Positions 16,229-25,954 of a stretch of 39,417 nucleotides of DNA are shown here, one piece after another; positions within the stretch are counted from its first letter, which is position 1, and the number at the start of each line of letters is the position of its first letter. The stretch covers positions 1 to 39,417 of the forward strand of contig JAJXZJ010000038.1 in the NCBI GenBank assembly GCA_021780105.1, read 5' to 3'. Origin of the DNA: a bacterium. GTDB lineage: Bacteria > Verrucomicrobiota > Verrucomicrobiia > Limisphaerales > J093. Under the pieces are notes generated by a model, which saw only the letters and a list, made by a program, of their open reading frames with translations, was not told where the DNA came from and ran no database searches. The translations under genes and the position numbers were made by a program.

Positions 16229-17653
16229 TCAGGCGTGCCAGCCCTCGCGGTAAGAACGATGCACCCACTCGTTGAGTTCGGGGATGTTCGTGACCTTCAT
16301 GTTCGGGCCGTCCCATTCCACCTTCTTGCCGGGGCCGACGTGCTGGCCGAGGTTGGCCAGCAGCGTGAACTCGGTCAACTGCGCGCCGTAATCGAAGCTG
16401 GCCGCGGTTTCGGTCTTGCCCGCGCGGCAGGCGTCCAGGAAATCGGCCATGATGTTCTTGGGGCGCGGCAGCGTCTTGGGCGGCGGCGGCACTTCCTTCA
16501 TTTTTTCGCGCGGCACGATGTGCATTTCGCCGCCGTAGGTCGCGGTGTAGATGATGCCCTTGTCCCCGACGTAGAGCGAGCCGCTGTTGTCGAATTCCTC
16601 ATCGGGGTATTGCTTCTGCAACTCCTTCAGCAGCGGTGGAAGGTTGCGCGCGGCGCCGGTCGCGGCGTGCAAGCTGCCCACCGGCCCGGCCGCGGTGGTC
16701 GCGTTGAGGCCCTCATACCAATACGCCTTCAAGGCCGGCATGTCGCCGCGCGCCGGGACATCCCAGCGCAGCCGGCAACCCAGCGGGTAACGCTCGTCGC
16801 TGCCGCCGCGCATCTGCTCGACTTCAATGCCGGTCGGATGGTCAATCTTGAGCGCCCAGAACACGCCGTCGAGGACGTGGCAGCCCATGTTGCCGATCGA
16901 GCCGTTGCCGAAGTCATACCAGCCGTGCCATTCGTGCGGGTGGAGATCGCTGTGGAAATCGCGATACGGCGCCGGGCCGATCCAGTTGTCCCAGTGCAAT
17001 CCCGGCGGCACGGGCAGAGTCGGCGGACGCGGCCCTTCGCCGCCGTTGGCGCGGTCGGTCCAACTGTGCGTCTCGTGGACGTTGCCGATCGTGCCGGCCC
17101 AGATGTATTCGCACAGCCGGCGGTAGCCTTCCTCGCAATGCCCCTGGTTGCCCATCTGCGTCGGCGCCTTGGACTCGCGCGCCATCGCCCGCAACTTGCG
17201 CGCCTCGCCGATGTCATGGCAGAGCGGTTTCTCGCAATACACGCCCTTGTGCAATTCCATCGCGAGCATCGAGGCCAGCGCGTGGTGGTGGTTCGGCGTG
17301 GCGACGAACACGGCGTCAATGTCCTTGCCGACGCGGTCGAACATCCGGCGGTAATCGGAAAAACCCTGCGGCGCATCGGGGTCCTGACCGTGGCCCTTGA
17401 GCCACGACCGCACGCTGGCGAGACGCTTGTCGTCCGGATCCACGATGGCTACGAGGTGTTCCTTGCTTTGGTTGACGACCCAGTCCAGGTGCGCCATGCC
17501 GCGGCCGCCGCAGCCGATTTGCACGCAGCGCAGCCGGTCGCCGGGCGCCTGGGCAAGCAGACTGGGCATGGTCAGGACCCGCCCGGCGGACAGCGCGCCG
17601 GCAGCAAAAACCGACCGTTTAAGGAACGAACGACGATTCACAACAACTTTCAT
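16229..17653 (-). CDS. Gfo/Idh/MocA-family oxidoreductase with Tat signal
   Basis: This 474-residue NAD(P)-dependent sugar-dehydrogenase-type protein is exported by the twin-arginine route: 'NRRSFLKRSVFAAGALSAG' at residues 6-24 contains the RRSFLK motif. The Rossmann nucleotide loop 'GCGGRG' is at 47-52, 'AVFVATPNHHHA' at about 114-125, and the family motif 'EKPL' at 141-144. The C-terminal half has the dimerisation/substrate domain, with 'WTDRANGG', 'DFHSDLHPHEWHGWYDFG' and 'GNMGCHVLDGVFWALK'. Periplasmic members abound in Planctomycetes and Verrucomicrobia, where some act in 3-keto-glycoside metabolism alongside DUF1080 proteins. That link is plausible here given the DUF1080 gene at 4.7 kb, but is inference. 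The plus-strand frame across it is antisense and not a gene. Confidence 0.92.
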   Translation of the reverse strand: MKVVVNRRSFLKRSVFAAGALSAGRVLTMPSLLAQAPGDRLRCVQIGCGGRGMAHLDWVVNQSKEHLVAIVDPDDKRLASVRSWLKGHGQDPDAPQGFSDYRRMFDRVGKDIDAVFVATPNHHHALASMLAMELHKGVYCEKPLCHDIGEARKLRAMARESKAPTQMGNQGHCEEGYRRLCEYIWAGTIGNVHETHSWTDRANGGEGPRPPTLPVPPGLHWDNWIGPAPYRDFHSDLHPHEWHGWYDFGNGSIGNMGCHVLDGVFWALKIDHPTGIEVEQMRGGSDERYPLGCRLRWDVPARGDMPALKAYWYEGLNATTAAGPVGSLHAATGAARNLPPLLKELQKQYPDEEFDNSGSLYVGDKGIIYTATYGGEMHIVPREKMKEVPPPPKTLPRPKNIMADFLDACRAGKTETAASFDYGAQLTEFTLLANLGQHVGPGKKVEWDGPNMKVTNIPELNEWVHRSYREGWHA

Positions 17654-17815
17654 GGGTTCAATTTTTCTTTCAAATTAATGACTTCCACCCGGGTGACAAG
17701 TCCATCCTTGGACATTTTTCCGTCCCACCCGCGCTTCGTGGCCAGCCGTCTCCATCACCGCCCCGGCGCACATTTCCGCTTTGGCGCGGCTGCGCCTGCC
17801 GCTATAAACGTCGCG

Positions 17816-19843
17816 ATGCCGAACGCGCCGCTGCCTCCGCTTGACCAACCGGTCACTGTGCTGCGCGGCGTCGGCGGCGAACGCGCCACCCAGCTCGCCC
17901 GGCTCGACATCCACACCATCGGCGACCTGCTGCTGCACCGGCCGCGACGTTACGAGGACCGTCGTCACTTCCGCGCCATCGCGGACCTCCACGCTGGCGA
18001 TACCGCAGCCGTCCGCGGCACGGTGGTCGCGCAGGGCCTGAAACGTTGGAAGCACGGCACGCGCTCCGTGTTCGAATTAATTCTGAGCGACGGCTCCGGC
18101 CGGTTGCATTGCCGCTGGTGGAACCTGCCGTTCATGGAGAATTACTTCGCGGTCGGCAACGACGTGTTCGCCTACGGCCGGCTGGTGTCGCTGAAACCGC
18201 CGACGATGGACCACCCGGAAACCGAGGTCGTCGAGGCCGGCGAGGAAAGCTCGGTGCACTTGAACCGCATCGCGCCGGTTTATCCGCTCACCGAGGGCCT
18301 GCCGCAGCGCTGGCTGCGCGCGTTGGTCTGGCGCGCGCTGGCACAATTCGAGTCCGCCGTCGCCGAACCGTGGCCGGCGCTCGCGCTGCCCGATCTGCCG
18401 ACGCGGGCCAACGGGCTTCACATGCTCCATTTCCCGGAGGAAATCGCCGACACGGAAATCGCCCGGCAGCGGCTGGCGCTGGACGAATTCATCGCACTGC
18501 AACTCGCCATCCAGCGGCGGCGGAAAAACCTTGAAGCCCGCGCCCACGGCTTGCCGTGCGGCGGCGACAACCGGTTGATGAAGCCGTTCCTCGCCGGCCT
18601 CGGCTTCAAGCTCACTGGCGCGCAAACCCGCGTGCTCCGCGAAATTCGCGCCGACCTCGCCGGGCCGCACCCGATGCGGCGGCTGCTGCAAGGTGACGTC
18701 GGTTCCGGCAAAACCGTCGTCGCCGCGTGCGCCGCCTTGATGGCGCTGGAGAGCGGCTTCAACGTCGCGCTCATGGCGCCGACGGAAATTCTCGCCGAAC
18801 AGCATTTCCGGAACTTCTCGCGGTGGTTCCAGCCGTTGGGCGTGCCGGTGGAACTCCGCACCGGCAGCCGGAAGACGGACGTTGAGGCGCAATCGGAGTT
18901 GAGCGTTCAGCGCCAGACACGGGTGGCCGGCCCGGCTCCCAACCATCAGCCATCAACCCTCTTCGTTGGCACGCACGCGCTGCTCACCGCTGGCTTCGAC
19001 CTGCCGCGGCTCGGGCTGGTGGTGATTGACGAGCAGCACAAGTTTGGCGTCAGCCAGCGCGAACAACTGGTCCGCAAAGGCCGCTACCCGCACCTGCTGG
19101 TGATGACCGCCACGCCGATTCCGCGGACGCTCGGCCTCACGCTTTACGGGGATCTCGACGTGGCGGTGATTGACGAACTGCCCGCCGGGCGCGGCCGGGT
19201 GAAAACCTTCGTCCGCACGGCGGACGCGCTGCCGAAGGTCTGGGATTTTGTGCGGGAGAAACTTGCCGCCGGCCGGCAGGCTTACATCGTTTACCCGCGC
19301 GTCGAGGAAGGCGACCTCGCGGCCGGCGTGAAGGCGGTGGTGCAGGAAGTCGAGCGGCTCCGCGTCACACTCGCGCCGCACCGCGTGGGGTTGTTGCACG
19401 GCCGGATGGCCGCCGCGGAAAAGGACGCGGTGATGGCGGAATTCCGCGCGAACCGGCTCTCGGCGCTCGTTGCCACGTCCGTGATCGAAGTCGGCGTGGA
19501 CGTGCCGAATGCGACGGTAATGGTGATCGAAAACGCGGAGGGTTTCGGCCTGGCGCAATTGCACCAGCTCCGCGGGCGCATCGGCCGCGGCGCGCACGAC
19601 GCGTTCTGCATCCTGGTGGCCGCGGCCAAAACGCCGGAGGCGCGGGAACGGCTCGACGTGCTCGCGGAGACGACCGATGGCTTCCGCATCGCGGAGGCCG
19701 ATCTGAAGCTGCGCGGCCCCGGCGAACTGCTGGGTCAGGAGCAGAGCGGCATGCCGCCGCTCCGCTTTGGCGATCTTGCGGGCGACCTTGCGCTCGTGGA
19801 GCGGGCGCGCACGCTGGCGGCGCAGCTCCTGGCGACGGGTTGA
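17816..19843 (+). CDS. recG: ATP-dependent DNA helicase RecG
   Basis: This 675-residue helicase regresses stalled replication forks and branch-migrates Holliday junctions in the cytoplasm. The N-terminal wedge/OB region (about 10-200) is followed by helicase motifs in order: Walker A 'GDVGSGKT' (293-300), 'APTEILAEQH', motif II 'DEQH' (405-408), 'MTATPIPRTL', 'LHGRM', 'ATSVIEVGVDVPNA' and 'QLRGRIGRG'. The start at ATG 17816 gives the standard RecG N terminus ('PVTVLRGVGGERATQLARL'). The frame is open far upstream, but that part is antisense to the oxidoreductase gene. Residues about 357-381 ('AQSELSVQRQTRVAGPAPN' and flanks) replace the usual short acidic segment before 'VGTHALL' and look unlike other RecG proteins. 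Confidence 0.95.
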   Translation: MPNAPLPPLDQPVTVLRGVGGERATQLARLDIHTIGDLLLHRPRRYEDRRHFRAIADLHAGDTAAVRGTVVAQGLKRWKHGTRSVFELILSDGSGRLHCRWWNLPFMENYFAVGNDVFAYGRLVSLKPPTMDHPETEVVEAGEESSVHLNRIAPVYPLTEGLPQRWLRALVWRALAQFESAVAEPWPALALPDLPTRANGLHMLHFPEEIADTEIARQRLALDEFIALQLAIQRRRKNLEARAHGLPCGGDNRLMKPFLAGLGFKLTGAQTRVLREIRADLAGPHPMRRLLQGDVGSGKTVVAACAALMALESGFNVALMAPTEILAEQHFRNFSRWFQPLGVPVELRTGSRKTDVEAQSELSVQRQTRVAGPAPNHQPSTLFVGTHALLTAGFDLPRLGLVVIDEQHKFGVSQREQLVRKGRYPHLLVMTATPIPRTLGLTLYGDLDVAVIDELPAGRGRVKTFVRTADALPKVWDFVREKLAAGRQAYIVYPRVEEGDLAAGVKAVVQEVERLRVTLAPHRVGLLHGRMAAAEKDAVMAEFRANRLSALVATSVIEVGVDVPNATVMVIENAEGFGLAQLHQLRGRIGRGAHDAFCILVAAAKTPEARERLDVLAETTDGFRIAEADLKLRGPGELLGQEQSGMPPLRFGDLAGDLALVERARTLAAQLLATG

Positions 19844-19885
19844 GCGAGAGCTTGGCTTCGCGGTGGCATCTGCTAAATTACCCGC

Positions 19886-20272
19886 ATGAAGACGCCAGTT
19901 ATTCTGCTTTGCGCGTTGACTTTCCTCGTCGCCGGCTGCGGCAAGAAAGCGCCGGCCGGCGGCAGCCAATCCACCAACAATGCCGCCGCCAAGACGACCA
20001 ACGAGAACTACGACAGCGGCAATCCGATCACCGCGCCGGTGGACTATCTTGGCGCCGTGGGCCAGGCCAAGAAATACTCCGAGAAGGTCATTGATTCTGC
20101 GCAGTTGAGCCAGACGATCCAGCAATTTCATGAGATGGAGGACCACTACCCCAAGAACCTGGAGGAACTGGTGACGACGCACTACCTCCAAGCCATTCCC
20201 AAGGCGCCGTACGGGATGAAGTTTGTTTACAACCCCGCCAACGGTCAGGTGAAAGTGGTCCGGGCGCAGTAA
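19886..20272 (+). CDS. Small lipoprotein of unknown function
   Basis: This 128-residue precursor has a type-II signal peptide: 'MKTPVILLCALTFLVAGCG' with lipobox L-V-A-G-C (Cys at 18). The lipid-anchored protein has a low-complexity linker rich in Asn, Thr and Ala. A compact helical region follows ('AQLSQTIQQFHEMEDHYPK', 'LEELVTTHYLQAIPKAPYG') and then a strand pair 'MKFVYNPANGQVKVVRA'. The tail resembles the small domain found at the end of prepilin-like and general-secretion-type proteins (F...E..YP..L.EL......P..P.G...Y.P..G.V), but without a prepilin leader. It lies 42 bp after recG and probably belongs to the same transcript. Confidence 0.75.
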   Translation: MKTPVILLCALTFLVAGCGKKAPAGGSQSTNNAAAKTTNENYDSGNPITAPVDYLGAVGQAKKYSEKVIDSAQLSQTIQQFHEMEDHYPKNLEELVTTHYLQAIPKAPYGMKFVYNPANGQVKVVRAQ

Positions 20273-20299
20273 TTCATCTGCCTTGACCTGCATGGGGCC

Positions 20300-20965
20300 A
20301 TGAGCACACGGGAACAAGAAGGCGGTTCATCAGCGGGGCTCGCGGGCGGTGTTGATCGCGGGATCAGCCGCGTTTGGAGTATCGGCATTGCGCTGGTCGG
20401 CTGCGTCCTCATTGAAGCCGCCCTCGTCTTTAATGCCCGTCGGACTGGTGATTGGCTCATGCCATTAACCGGACCCTTTGTTTGGGCGGTTGCGATGCTT
20501 CTGCTCCACTTCCTTTGCGCCTTCCCCAAATCCCGGGCGTCAACACGCGGCTGGCAATTGGCAATCCGAATCGGCTTCTGGCTGGCCGTCGCTTTGGCGC
20601 TGGCCGTGCGGGCCTGCCATGATGGCACCCCCCGAGCGATGTTCGAACGCCTGGTCCTCCACCCCATGCCCGCGTCAGTTCGCGACTTCCAGTGGCGTGG
20701 GGGAGTTGGAATTGATGGCTTTTATGTTATCCGCTTTGCGGCGGCTCCCGACGATGTCCGCCACGTTATCGCGGTGCGACACCTTGTGCCGTCCACTAAC
20801 TTACTCAGCGCCGAGGAGATCAACCGCAGAACCTCGGAACAATGCGCCTGGCTGCACTTGTCGTTCACGAACCTTGCCGCACCTGTCGTCTATGTCAGTC
20901 CACAGGATTACCGCGAGCAGTTGGTGACTGACGGCGCGCACGAGCTCGTTTACCTCTCTCGCTGA
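20300..20965 (+). CDS. Small membrane protein of unknown function
   Basis: This 221-residue protein has three hydrophobic segments in its N-terminal half (about 26-45 'VWSIGIALVGCVLIEAALVF', 56-72 'LTGPFVWAVAMLLLHFL', 87-104 'IRIGFWLAVALALAVRA'). A soluble C-terminal domain of about 115 residues follows ('GFYVIRFAAAPDDVRHVIA', 'CAWLHLSFTNLAAPVVYVS'). No family is recognised. Codon usage is less GC-biased than in the flanking recG and guaA. It starts at the ATG 28 bp after the lipoprotein stop and ends 60 bp before guaA, so it may be co-transcribed with either. Confidence 0.65.
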   Translation: MSTREQEGGSSAGLAGGVDRGISRVWSIGIALVGCVLIEAALVFNARRTGDWLMPLTGPFVWAVAMLLLHFLCAFPKSRASTRGWQLAIRIGFWLAVALALAVRACHDGTPRAMFERLVLHPMPASVRDFQWRGGVGIDGFYVIRFAAAPDDVRHVIAVRHLVPSTNLLSAEEINRRTSEQCAWLHLSFTNLAAPVVYVSPQDYREQLVTDGAHELVYLSR

Positions 20966-21025
20966 AACCGTTCCTTTTTGACTCGCCAACCGATGGTATC
21001 GCGGGCAAATAGGGCTTTTGCTACC

Positions 21026-22567
<1,542 letters not shown>

Positions 22568-22665
22568 ACAACATATTCAGGGCCGTTTCATTCCCCAAAA
22601 TGAACAAAACTGGGAATTGAGTTTGTTTTCGACCCGGCAATTAAACAGCGCGCGTTTTCACAACC

Positions 22666-22700
22666 TTAGTTACGGGATTATATCTTCCTATAAATTATAC
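22666..22700 (+). promoter_or_regulatory. AT-rich promoter/operator candidate of the ArsR-like gene
   Basis: The last 45 bp before ATG 22712 are strikingly AT-rich for this genome. TTAGTT (22666) and TATAAA (22689-22694) are 17 nt apart and could form a promoter. ATTATA and TATAAATTAT in the same stretch form an imperfect palindrome of the kind ArsR-type repressors bind, so autoregulation is possible. Confidence 0.35.
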
Positions 22701-22711
22701 AAAATCTTCCC

Positions 22712-23179
22712 ATGTCCCACAAACCTTCCAAGACTGCTGGCGCAAAGGCCACGTCGGCAGACTTGACCGATCAAGTGCGGCTGCTTCAGGCCGTGGCGGA
22801 TCCGGTTCGGTGGGCGATTCTGCGCGAACTGGCAGCCGGCGAACCGCTGCCGGTGCAGAAACTCGCCGCACGGCTGGGTCGCGACGCCAACCTCATTTCC
22901 AAGCATCTGCGGGTGTTGCGCGAAGCGGACGCCGTCAGTGTGTTGCCCTCGCCTGACGGTGACGGCCGCAAGCAATGTTACGCGATCCCGGCGACGTTCC
23001 AGCGCGTGGACGAAGCCGGCCGGCCGATGCTCGATTACGGCGTGTGCGCGTTGCGGGTGTTCGCCGACCGGCCGCCTGCGTCAACGCCGGCGGTTTCCAG
23101 CCTTCCCGCTGCTTCCCCGCCGGCAGCGCGACCAACCACGGTGGGACTGAACACCGAGCAGCCGGATTGGATTGATTGA
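22712..23179 (+). CDS. ArsR-like winged-helix transcriptional regulator
   Basis: This 155-residue protein has an ArsR-type winged helix: 'RLLQAVADPVRWAILRELAAG' (helices 1-2, about 23-43), the helix-turn-helix 'PVQKLAARLGRDANLISKHLRVLREADAV' (48-76) and the wing 'PSPDGDGRKQCYAIP'. After about residue 90 the chain becomes a Pro/Ala/Ser-rich tail without structure. No metal-binding CxC or equivalent Cys/His cluster is seen (one Cys in the wing, one near 110), so a metal sensor role is unlikely. It precedes a broken LamG gene and a prepilin-like gene on the same strand. Genes of this type are often found before such prepilin-like proteins in Verrucomicrobia, but any regulatory link is inference. 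Confidence 0.8.
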   Translation: MSHKPSKTAGAKATSADLTDQVRLLQAVADPVRWAILRELAAGEPLPVQKLAARLGRDANLISKHLRVLREADAVSVLPSPDGDGRKQCYAIPATFQRVDEAGRPMLDYGVCALRVFADRPPASTPAVSSLPAASPPAARPTTVGLNTEQPDWID

Positions 23180-23248
23180 ACCAGTTCGCCATCCGTTACC
23201 CAGACCGCTTTGCGGTGTTGTCCGTGGGCACCGCCTATTGAGTAAACC

Positions 23249-23526
23249 ATGAACCCGCCTCACACACAAAATCACGGATAGGCCCGCCCAGCATCGAATT
23301 CGCGGGCGACCTCTCCTCCTACGCTGTCGTTCGCTATGATGACTTCAACGGCTACCGCGCCCTCTGGGCCAAGACCCTCGGCAACCAACCTGCCTCCGTT
23401 GACTACTACCTCCGGCCCAATAGCGGCATTCCTCGCTTTTATCGGGGCAACGGTGCGGGCAGCTCCGGCTCGCCTGACGGCAGCAGCCCCCTGTTTGCTG
23501 GCGCTTACCTTGTCGTCGGGTTTGAG
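23249..23526 (+). pseudogene. Broken 5' part of the LamG/Ig-like gene
   Basis: ATG 23249 opens a frame of only 10 codons (MNPPHTQNHG, stop TAG 23279). In another frame, coding sense clearly starts at about 23281 with 'IEFAGDLSSYAVVRYDDFNG' and continues through 'ALWAKTLG' and 'SVDYYLRPNSGIPRFYRGNG' into the ORF at 23527. The start region and the middle of a LamG domain are thus joined directly. A signal peptide and the first LamG strands are missing, and the frame shifts at the joint. A deletion with endpoints near 23279 explains this best. Confidence 0.6.
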
Positions 23527-24969
23527 ATGGCGGGAACCACCGCGACTCACTACCTCGACGGCGCCCTCAACGGCCCCGGCCCCATCACCGCCACCCTCGC
23601 CGACGGTGGCACCCCTTTGAAAATCGGCACGCGCGATGACCTGGCCACCATGATGAAAGGCGACATCGCCGGGTTGCTCGTCTTCGGCCACGCCCTGTCG
23701 GACGCCGAGCGCACTCAGGTTCTGGAAAATCTAAGCTCGAAATACGGCCTCCCCTTGGTGCGCGTGGCCAATCGGCCGCCCGTCGTCACGCTCAGCAGCC
23801 CGACCGACGGCTCCACCGTGGCCCTGCCTGGGCAGATCAGCCTCGCCGCCCAGGCCACCTCCCCGGACAGCCCGGTCAGCCGCGTTGGTTTCCTTGCCAA
23901 CGGCAGCGTGGTCGCCTCCCAAACCGCCCCGCCTTACCAGGTTTCCCTCCCGGTCTTCACGCCCGGCACTCTCAACCTTCAAGTCCGGGCAACCAGCGTC
24001 TTCGGCGCCGTCGGCACCTCGGCGCTGGTCAAGGTGACCGTGACCGGCGTCAGCCCGGTTTCGGCGCCGCCAACATCGGGTTTGACGCTCTGGCTCAAAG
24101 CCGATGCCGGTGTGACCACCAATGGCGACGGGACCGTGGCAGCCTGGGCGGACCAATCCGGCCAGGGCAACGACGCCACCCAACCGGACCTCAGCGTGGC
24201 GCCGTTGCTCGGAACGGACGCCCAGCCAGGCCAGCCGGTGTTGGCATTCGATGGGGCCACCCGGTATCTGGACGTCACCTCAACGAGCCTTGCGCTCGGA
24301 GCCGACATTTCCTCTTTCTTCGCGGGTCGCTTCGCTGACTTCGCCTCCACCCCAACGGTGTGGAGCAAGACCTCGGCCGGCCTTCCTCGCCCGTGGGACT
24401 TTTACGTTGCCCCCAGCGGCGCCATGACGGTCTTGCGCGGCAACAACGACGGTCAGGACGGAGTCACCAGCACCACGCCTTTGCCGACCAACCAGTTCTT
24501 GTTTGGCGGATTCACCGTGCAAGGCTCGCAGGCGACGCTTTATTCCGATGGCCAGGTGATCGGGACCGGCTCCTTCGGCTACGGCGCCCTGGACGCGGGC
24601 ATGCCGTTGCGGATTGGTTCCCGGGACGACTTGACCAACCAATTCGCCGGGAATCTGGGGGAACTGCTCGTCTATGACCATGCCCTTTCCACCGGGGACT
24701 TGCTGAGCGTCAACACGTATCTGGCGGGCCGTTATGGTCTCGTCCTCGTGCAGGTGACCACCCTCGCGCAACCGGCTCTGAGCATCAAGCCAGCCCAGCC
24801 CCGGAAGGTCCTGGTCGCTTGGCCGGCCGGTTCCAGCGGCTTCATCCTGGAAGGGCGGACGAGCCTCAACAGCGGCGGCTGGACGCCGATCGCCACCAAT
24901 CCTCCCAACAATGAACTCCTCCTCGAGGCGACCAACGTCACCCAGTTTTTCCGCCTCCAGTCACCATGA
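23527..24969 (+). CDS. LamG / Ig-like / LamG protein, truncated at the 5' end
   Basis: This is the remaining open frame of a secreted multidomain protein, 480 residues from the first in-frame ATG. Domains in order: second half of a LamG domain ('[13 protein letters not shown]' to '[18 protein letters not shown]'), an Ig-like domain (about 80-170, '[20 protein letters not shown]' to 'LVKVTV'), and a complete LamG domain (about 180-400, '[13 protein letters not shown]', '[17 protein letters not shown]', '[12 protein letters not shown]'). A C-terminal module ends '[11 protein letters not shown]'. The LamG copies share '[11 protein letters not shown]' and 'LKIGTRDDL'. It has no signal peptide of its own, because the true 5' part is lost (see 23249-23526), so export and function are doubtful. 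Confidence 0.75.
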   Translation: MAGTTATHYLDGALNGPGPITATLADGGTPLKIGTRDDLATMMKGDIAGLLVFGHALSDAERTQVLENLSSKYGLPLVRVANRPPVVTLSSPTDGSTVALPGQISLAAQATSPDSPVSRVGFLANGSVVASQTAPPYQVSLPVFTPGTLNLQVRATSVFGAVGTSALVKVTVTGVSPVSAPPTSGLTLWLKADAGVTTNGDGTVAAWADQSGQGNDATQPDLSVAPLLGTDAQPGQPVLAFDGATRYLDVTSTSLALGADISSFFAGRFADFASTPTVWSKTSAGLPRPWDFYVAPSGAMTVLRGNNDGQDGVTSTTPLPTNQFLFGGFTVQGSQATLYSDGQVIGTGSFGYGALDAGMPLRIGSRDDLTNQFAGNLGELLVYDHALSTGDLLSVNTYLAGRYGLVLVQVTTLAQPALSIKPAQPRKVLVAWPAGSSGFILEGRTSLNSGGWTPIATNPPNNELLLEATNVTQFFRLQSP

Positions 24970-25036
24970 AACCGCGCTTCCCTTTGCCGGTGACATCTGG
25001 TATTGTGCGCCGCAAGCCAGCCAACAAAAGACCGTG

Positions 25037-25834
25037 ATGAAACGCTCCCAACCCGCCACCCCCGTCCGGCGAGGACGTGGTTTCACCTTGATTGAACTGC
25101 TCGTGGTCATCGCCATCATCGCGATCCTCGCCGGGTTGCTGTTGCCGGCGTTGTCGCGGGCCAAGGCGAAGGCCAACCAGACCCTGTGCGCGAGCAACGG
25201 CAAGCAGTGGGGCGTCGCCATCGCCATGTATGCCGGCGACAATCAGGAACATTTCCCCGACAACTCCGGCGGCTTCGACTTGAGCTGGATGATGCCGAGC
25301 ATGAGCAACTTTTGGAGAAACTACCTCATCCCCAACCAGCGCAGCACCGCCAAGAGCCGCCGGGCCTTGAACGATGTGTTGTTCTGCCCGACGGACGAAT
25401 GGCATCGCGCCTATGAAGCCGACAACATCGCTTCTGACTCGATGCCGCAACTGGTGGGCTATTTTTACCTGCCGGGCCGGCAGAAAGGCTCGGAGTCCGC
25501 CGTCGCCACCCTCGGGCGCGGCACGGCCGAGTGGTTATACCGCACCCAATTGGGCGGGGTTTACAGCCAGGCGCCAATCCTGATGGACAAGTTGCAGGGC
25601 TTCGGCCCCGTGGTCACGAACATGCTGGACTCGCGCCTGGTGTGGACGACCGCCTACAACGGCCGCCAGGTCCGCACCGCGGCGCATTTCCTGGATCGTG
25701 GCCTGCCGGCGGGCGGGAATTTCCTCTTCGAGGACGGGCATGTCCAATGGCAGAACAACCGGACGATCACCCTCGGCGCTACGGTCGGAGACTGGCGGTG
25801 CTATTTCCTCATCCCCGGCATCGTCACGCCGTGA
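25037..25834 (+). CDS. Prepilin-like protein with N-terminal methylation motif
   Basis: This 265-residue type-IV-pilin/type-II-secretion pseudopilin-like protein has a short basic leader followed by the class-III signal '[20 protein letters not shown]' (residues 16-35). The prepilin peptidase would cut after the Gly, and the conserved Glu sits at +5 of the mature protein. The hydrophobic helix continues into '[20 protein letters not shown]', then a globular domain of the verrucomicrobial/planctomycetal kind, ending near the hallmark '[10 protein letters not shown]' (H-x-DG-like motif). Genomes of this group carry dozens of such proteins, and a specific role is not known. The start is the ATG just before the basic leader; the frame is open upstream into the LamG gene but lacks coding character there. 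Confidence 0.85.
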   Translation: MKRSQPATPVRRGRGFTLIELLVVIAIIAILAGLLLPALSRAKAKANQTLCASNGKQWGVAIAMYAGDNQEHFPDNSGGFDLSWMMPSMSNFWRNYLIPNQRSTAKSRRALNDVLFCPTDEWHRAYEADNIASDSMPQLVGYFYLPGRQKGSESAVATLGRGTAEWLYRTQLGGVYSQAPILMDKLQGFGPVVTNMLDSRLVWTTAYNGRQVRTAAHFLDRGLPAGGNFLFEDGHVQWQNNRTITLGATVGDWRCYFLIPGIVTP

Positions 25835-25907
25835 GCGCGGCCACGAGGGACCGCCGGCGGGCTGCGTTTCCTAAAACCTCACAATTCATTGCGCCCGGGG
25901 CGAAAAA

Positions 25908-25927
25908 CTTGCGGCAACGCCGGCAAG
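25908..25927 (+). other. Hairpin ahead of the GH106 gene
   Basis: CTTGC-GGC (25908-25915) pairs with GCC-G-GCAAG (25919-25927) around an AAC loop, with one bulged base. It lies 27 nt before the GH106 ATG and 73 bp after the prepilin-like stop. It could be a weak terminator for the upstream gene or a leader structure; no T-run follows. Confidence 0.25.
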
Positions 25928-25954
25928 CTGCGACCCTCGGCGAAAATCAATCCT

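Noticed and set aside
16175..17815. Plus-strand open frame continuous with recG, which would give a 1222-residue fusion
   Set aside because: It is the antisense of the well-supported Gfo/Idh/MocA gene (16229-17653). RecG homology starts exactly at ATG 17816, and the upstream translation has the low-complexity Arg/Val/Ala/His-rich look of antisense GC-rich DNA.
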